Assembly (NCBI GenBank): GCA_022592445.1
Contig: JABYQR010000250.1
Coordinates: 1 to 64,000 of the forward strand
Source: Cytidiella melzeri
Taxonomy: Eukaryota > Basidiomycota > Agaricomycetes > Polyporales > Irpicaceae
DNA length: 64,000 bases
Reading direction: 5' to 3'
Every line of letters starts with the position of its first letter. Position 1 is the first letter of the stretch. Below, piece after piece: positions 61,101-64,000 of this stretch. Below the pieces are notes generated by a model, which made no database searches, had not been told where the DNA came from, and was given only the letters and a program-made list of their open reading frames with translations. Both the position numbers and the translations under genes were made by a program.

Positions 61101-62077
61101 AGAAGTGGCAACAGCAGCACACATTCCGTGTGATCTGCCTCCAATCGATTGAACCTGAAAGAATCAACAACGTGGGTGTACAGTCAAAGGAGTGAACGAC
61201 ACGCTCCTTTAAACCCGTGACAGAGGATGACCCGGGGTGACATACACGACTGTGTATGATACCACGGATTCTCAAGTTCTAGCTCTCGCAATCGTGTCTT
61301 GTGAGGCCTCTTCGATGAACGGAGAATGGAACACGCGTGACGTGCGCGTGCGTTAATCCACCCCATACCATAACTAGTTGCATCATCGCATGTGCTTTAG
61401 CGAAGATCGCGGAATCTCTAGAGTGAGTTTGGCTATAGGCTGAAACGAGGAGAGCAGCGGTCGCAGGATAGCCAGGCTGATCAGGGAGATATATGTCTTT
61501 TGACAGCCGAGACCTAGCTCGAGAGCTCGAGATTGGCTGAGGGGGGATGTGGCGAACTATGAGAGTCGAGAGCCCCAACGAGGCATGCAACCCTGTCTGT
61601 GCGCAAACGAGAATGTGTCACAGCGCATTTTTGGCCACGCACAGAAAGGCAGATGCGCGAGCTCGAGATGGATTCCTGGCATCCGAGTCGTTGTTGAACG
61701 AGCGTCAACTCTTGTTGAAGAAGTTGGCGAGAGGGCTTTAGGTACTCTGGTTTGGTAGCGAAGTCATTGCGTCGTCATCATATCTCTCGGTGGATAGAGT
61801 CATGCAGTGCGCCTCGAGGCGATAGTAGAACGTCACGACCAAGCTACTCACAATCAACGTTTCGGTAATCCCTCTGACTCACCTCCTTCCAAAGGGAATC
61901 CAAAAAACTCGATGGGGATGATCGTCCCTTTTGGCCTGCTTCCCGTCTGCTCTGGTCTCTAACGAGATGCGAGTCGAGACCACGCCTGGGAGACTGCAGA
62001 AAAGACAACAACACCTTCGTGCATCGATACAGTGGCACGTTAGTCGCCCGCGTGGGACACAACGCTTCGTCCTCGTG
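58122..62077. other. Gene-poor region, no supportable gene
   Basis: Nearly 4 kb in which I find only short open frames (under about 105 codons) on both strands, with no motif and no convincing intron-exon series. A TGTGTGTGTGAGTGTG run lies near 60450-60465. The base composition is close to the rest of the window, so this is not simple AT-rich repeat. It may be old repeat debris or long promoter sequence. Confidence 0.55.
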
Positions 62078-63376
62078 TTATTCTTCCGTGGCTTGTCGAG
62101 GCTGTCCTGTTCGGAGAAGTTTTGGCGAGTTGGTTTGGGTGGGTGAGCTAGACCGTCCATCCAGACGCATATTGTCGAACGACAAGCAGGCCACGTTGTG
62201 TTTAGATCTGCCTCCCCCTTTTTGGTTGTCCGAGAGGTGCTCTAGTGCTCTTTGACGCTTTGGTGGTTGGTGAAGGATGCGGCGATGATTCGTGTACCTC
62301 GATGGAGGATACCAACGGCGTACCTTGGGGGGATGAGGGGATTCCGTCGAGGTATGTCCAAGAGCGACGAAGAAAACATGCGTACTACCCTCCTCGCAAG
62401 TCTCTTCATATACTCGTTCGCTGTGAACGATGACGTCTGCGGGATAGCAGGTGCTTCTGTATGAGCCAAGTAGTACCCTGGTCAGAACTGTGATTGACAG
62501 TACTTTGAAGGGAAAAAAGAAAGAATTCAAAGCCCAGGCTCTAGGTCGGCCTGTGGCCAGCGCGTGAGTACTACGTAGTACTGCACGGCTGTCCGAACAT
62601 GGGGCATCCCACTGGTTCGCCAGCTGAGCTTGAGGGTCATCACGTTTACCAAATACGTCAATGTTCGTATCCATAAAGCATACACATCCGCCGCGTACAT
62701 ATATCCAACCCGAGTTCTCTATACTACGAGTTCTTCTCAGGGTGCGCTCAAAGTGCGACCAATTCATCCCTGCGAAACAGAGAACATGAAACCATATCAC
62801 GCAGTGATAAGAACCATATCTGCAGGTGGCTGAATGAATCCAAAAAACTCCCGGCAGGGACCCTTGTTGCCAATACATGACTCGTGACGGTGGAGCATCC
62901 GTTGAACTGTAGAACAAACCCTGGAAACGCCACCGCAACATACAGTATGTCATCTTCTGAATCATGCCATTGAGGCTGGGGATTATTGTCGAGTATAATG
63001 CGTAACTGTGAGAACTTGAAAGGTTCGAGGGAGGCATGTGTGCCCGGGGAACATAAAGTCCGAGTCCGAGACTTGGAAGTGAACGTCGATTCAGGAAAGA
63101 ACTTGGGATGGCCGCAATGCGGGGAAAGAGAAAACAAAACTCTCGGGAGCAGTTGGCGTGACAGTCGCATGTTTTCACACACGGTTGTTCGATATGGAGT
63201 GTGAAGAACGCCGCTTGATGCATTGCTATCATCTTGGCGTATGTCTTGGGATGCAAAAAGACGCGTGCAATTATGTGGCATGTAAGATACTTGTATGTAT
63301 GCAAAGAAATTCTACCAACAACATCAACATGAAAACGAATTGCCAGAATCGTTAAAAACATCATGAAACCCATCAT
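62078..63376 (-). CDS. Long unassigned reading frame (about 432 codons), putative orphan
   Basis: One uninterrupted minus-strand frame with first ATG at 63374-63376 (MMGFMMFLTILAIRF). The N-terminus is hydrophobic and could be a signal anchor. The rest has high Ser, Arg and His and about 16 Cys, no repeats and no domain I know. The composition is closer to translated random DNA than to the other proteins here. Even so, a frame this long is not expected by chance at this base composition, and the opposite strand carries no gene that would explain it. It lies in a gene-poor region. It could be a lineage-restricted gene, a young gene, or a frame open by accident. Confidence 0.3.
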   Translation of the reverse strand: MMGFMMFLTILAIRFHVDVVGRISLHTYKYLTCHIIARVFLHPKTYAKMIAMHQAAFFTLHIEQPCVKTCDCHANCSREFCFLFPRIAAIPSSFLNRRSLPSLGLGLYVPRAHMPPSNLSSSHSYALYSTIIPSLNGMIQKMTYCMLRWRFQGLFYSSTDAPPSRVMYWQQGSLPGVFWIHSATCRYGSYHCVIWFHVLCFAGMNWSHFERTLRRTRSIENSGWIYVRGGCVCFMDTNIDVFGKRDDPQAQLANQWDAPCSDSRAVLRSTHALATGRPRAWALNSFFFPFKVLSITVLTRVLLGSYRSTCYPADVIVHSERVYEETCEEGSTHVFFVALGHTSTESPHPPKVRRWYPPSRYTNHRRILHQPPKRQRALEHLSDNQKGGGRSKHNVACLSFDNMRLDGRSSSPTQTNSPKLLRTGQPRQATEE

Positions 63377-64000
63377 GAAACCCAAGGAGAAGAATGAGAG
63401 AGGACGAACACATAGGAAGCGATGGTAAGGGGGTAACTCGTTTCAATACTTCAGTCGGGGCGGTGTGGAAACGATCCAGCGGGTTGTGTCAAGACGGGGA
63501 GGGGTAACAGGAGGCTGACTTCGTTAACGAATGCGGCCAAAGAAATTGTCAAGCGTTCATGTTGGAGGCGGCGAGCTGTTGCCGCAACCGATTTCCCTGT
63601 GGCAGATGTGGAAAGTCGGACGGAGCGAATGCATCCTAATATCCAGAACCGATCGCAGCCAATGCCCCATGATCCCCTTTCAGCTGTAGACCCGTCTACC
63701 CGCCTAGTGCTGCCAAGGAGCGCGATCGTGCGTAAATGCGTAATTTGCCCTTGGATGGGTAAAGCTGGACGATACAGCCGCCGCCACTAGCACTCGATAA
63801 GGACGCTCCCGCTGCGGGATAAAGACACGTGCGAATGAGAAACGCATGTATCCAAGGTGCAATATCCGTGGGGGTGGTGTCAAGTGCCTACTTGTCGGGG
63901 ACTGCGCGGCAGATCATGAATTCCACGTTGAAACCGTCCGAGTTCCCAAAGGCGTACCTTTGAGAGGACGGAAGGAGATCCGCCATGTGCGCCATTTTTC
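63377..64000. other. Right edge of window, no gene seen
   Basis: 624 bp with only one short open frame (63599-63790, plus) lacking any motif. GC-rich towards the end. Confidence 0.5.

Overview
The window is a piece of a basidiomycete genome, almost certainly an agaricomycete. Genes are interrupted by many short GT..AG introns, mostly about 45-60 nt. The conserved proteins are fungal: OLE1-type desaturase, Ybt1-type ABC transporter, TIP41, Tls1/HCA59, RRS1 and Barentsz. One gene belongs to the Ser-rich, HDGT-motif single-pass membrane proteins typical of Agaricomycetes. The genus cannot be fixed from sequence alone.

Region 1 (1-12.6 kb) is a repeat island. Bases 1-3111 are the 3' part of a chromoviral Ty3/gypsy element (RNase H, integrase, chromodomain, polypurine tract, 3' LTR 2387-3111). 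It sits inside the pol gene of a second, more decayed gypsy element (3112-8692). That second element keeps RT, RNase H, integrase and chromodomain remnants, then an extra broken coding region of about 1.6 kb before its own polypurine tract and LTR (7982-8692). Five in-frame TGA codons, at least four frameshifts and a YMDD-to-YMDN change show that the two elements are mutated; the second is clearly dead. Downstream, 8.7-12.6 kb holds smaller debris: a coiled-coil ORF fragment bounded by a 27-bp direct repeat, degenerate TTATGGG repeats, a possible tRNA-derived SINE, LTR-like sequence, and an inverted-repeat element at about 11.2-12.1 kb.

Region 2 (12.8-57.7 kb) is a dense run of single-copy, mostly housekeeping genes on both strands. 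In order they are: Ser-rich membrane protein (-), ABCC transporter (-), hexokinase (-), mitochondrial ATP synthase subunit d (+), calcineurin B (-), mitochondrial tRNA-modification GTPase MSS1/MnmE (+), Zn2Cys6 transcription factor (-), delta-9 fatty-acid desaturase with cytochrome b5 tail (-), AP-3 mu subunit (-), TDA3-like FAD oxidoreductase (+), RRS1 (+), TFIIB (-), an uncharacterised Ser-rich protein (+), Tls1/HCA59 splicing protein (+), a 117-aa uncharacterised gene (-), TIP41 (-), dynein light intermediate chain (+), Barentsz/CASC3 (+) and an MFS transporter (-). Several neighbours share short divergent promoters (TIP41/DLIC 184 bp, CNB1/MSS1 239 bp, TFIIB/hypothetical 374 bp). They do not form an obvious pathway or biosynthetic cluster.

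Region 3 (57.7-64 kb) is gene-poor. It contains one tRNA-Pro(UGG) gene (-) with a T-run terminator, and one surprisingly long intron-free reading frame of about 432 codons (62078-63376, -) that I do not recognise. The rest has no supportable gene.
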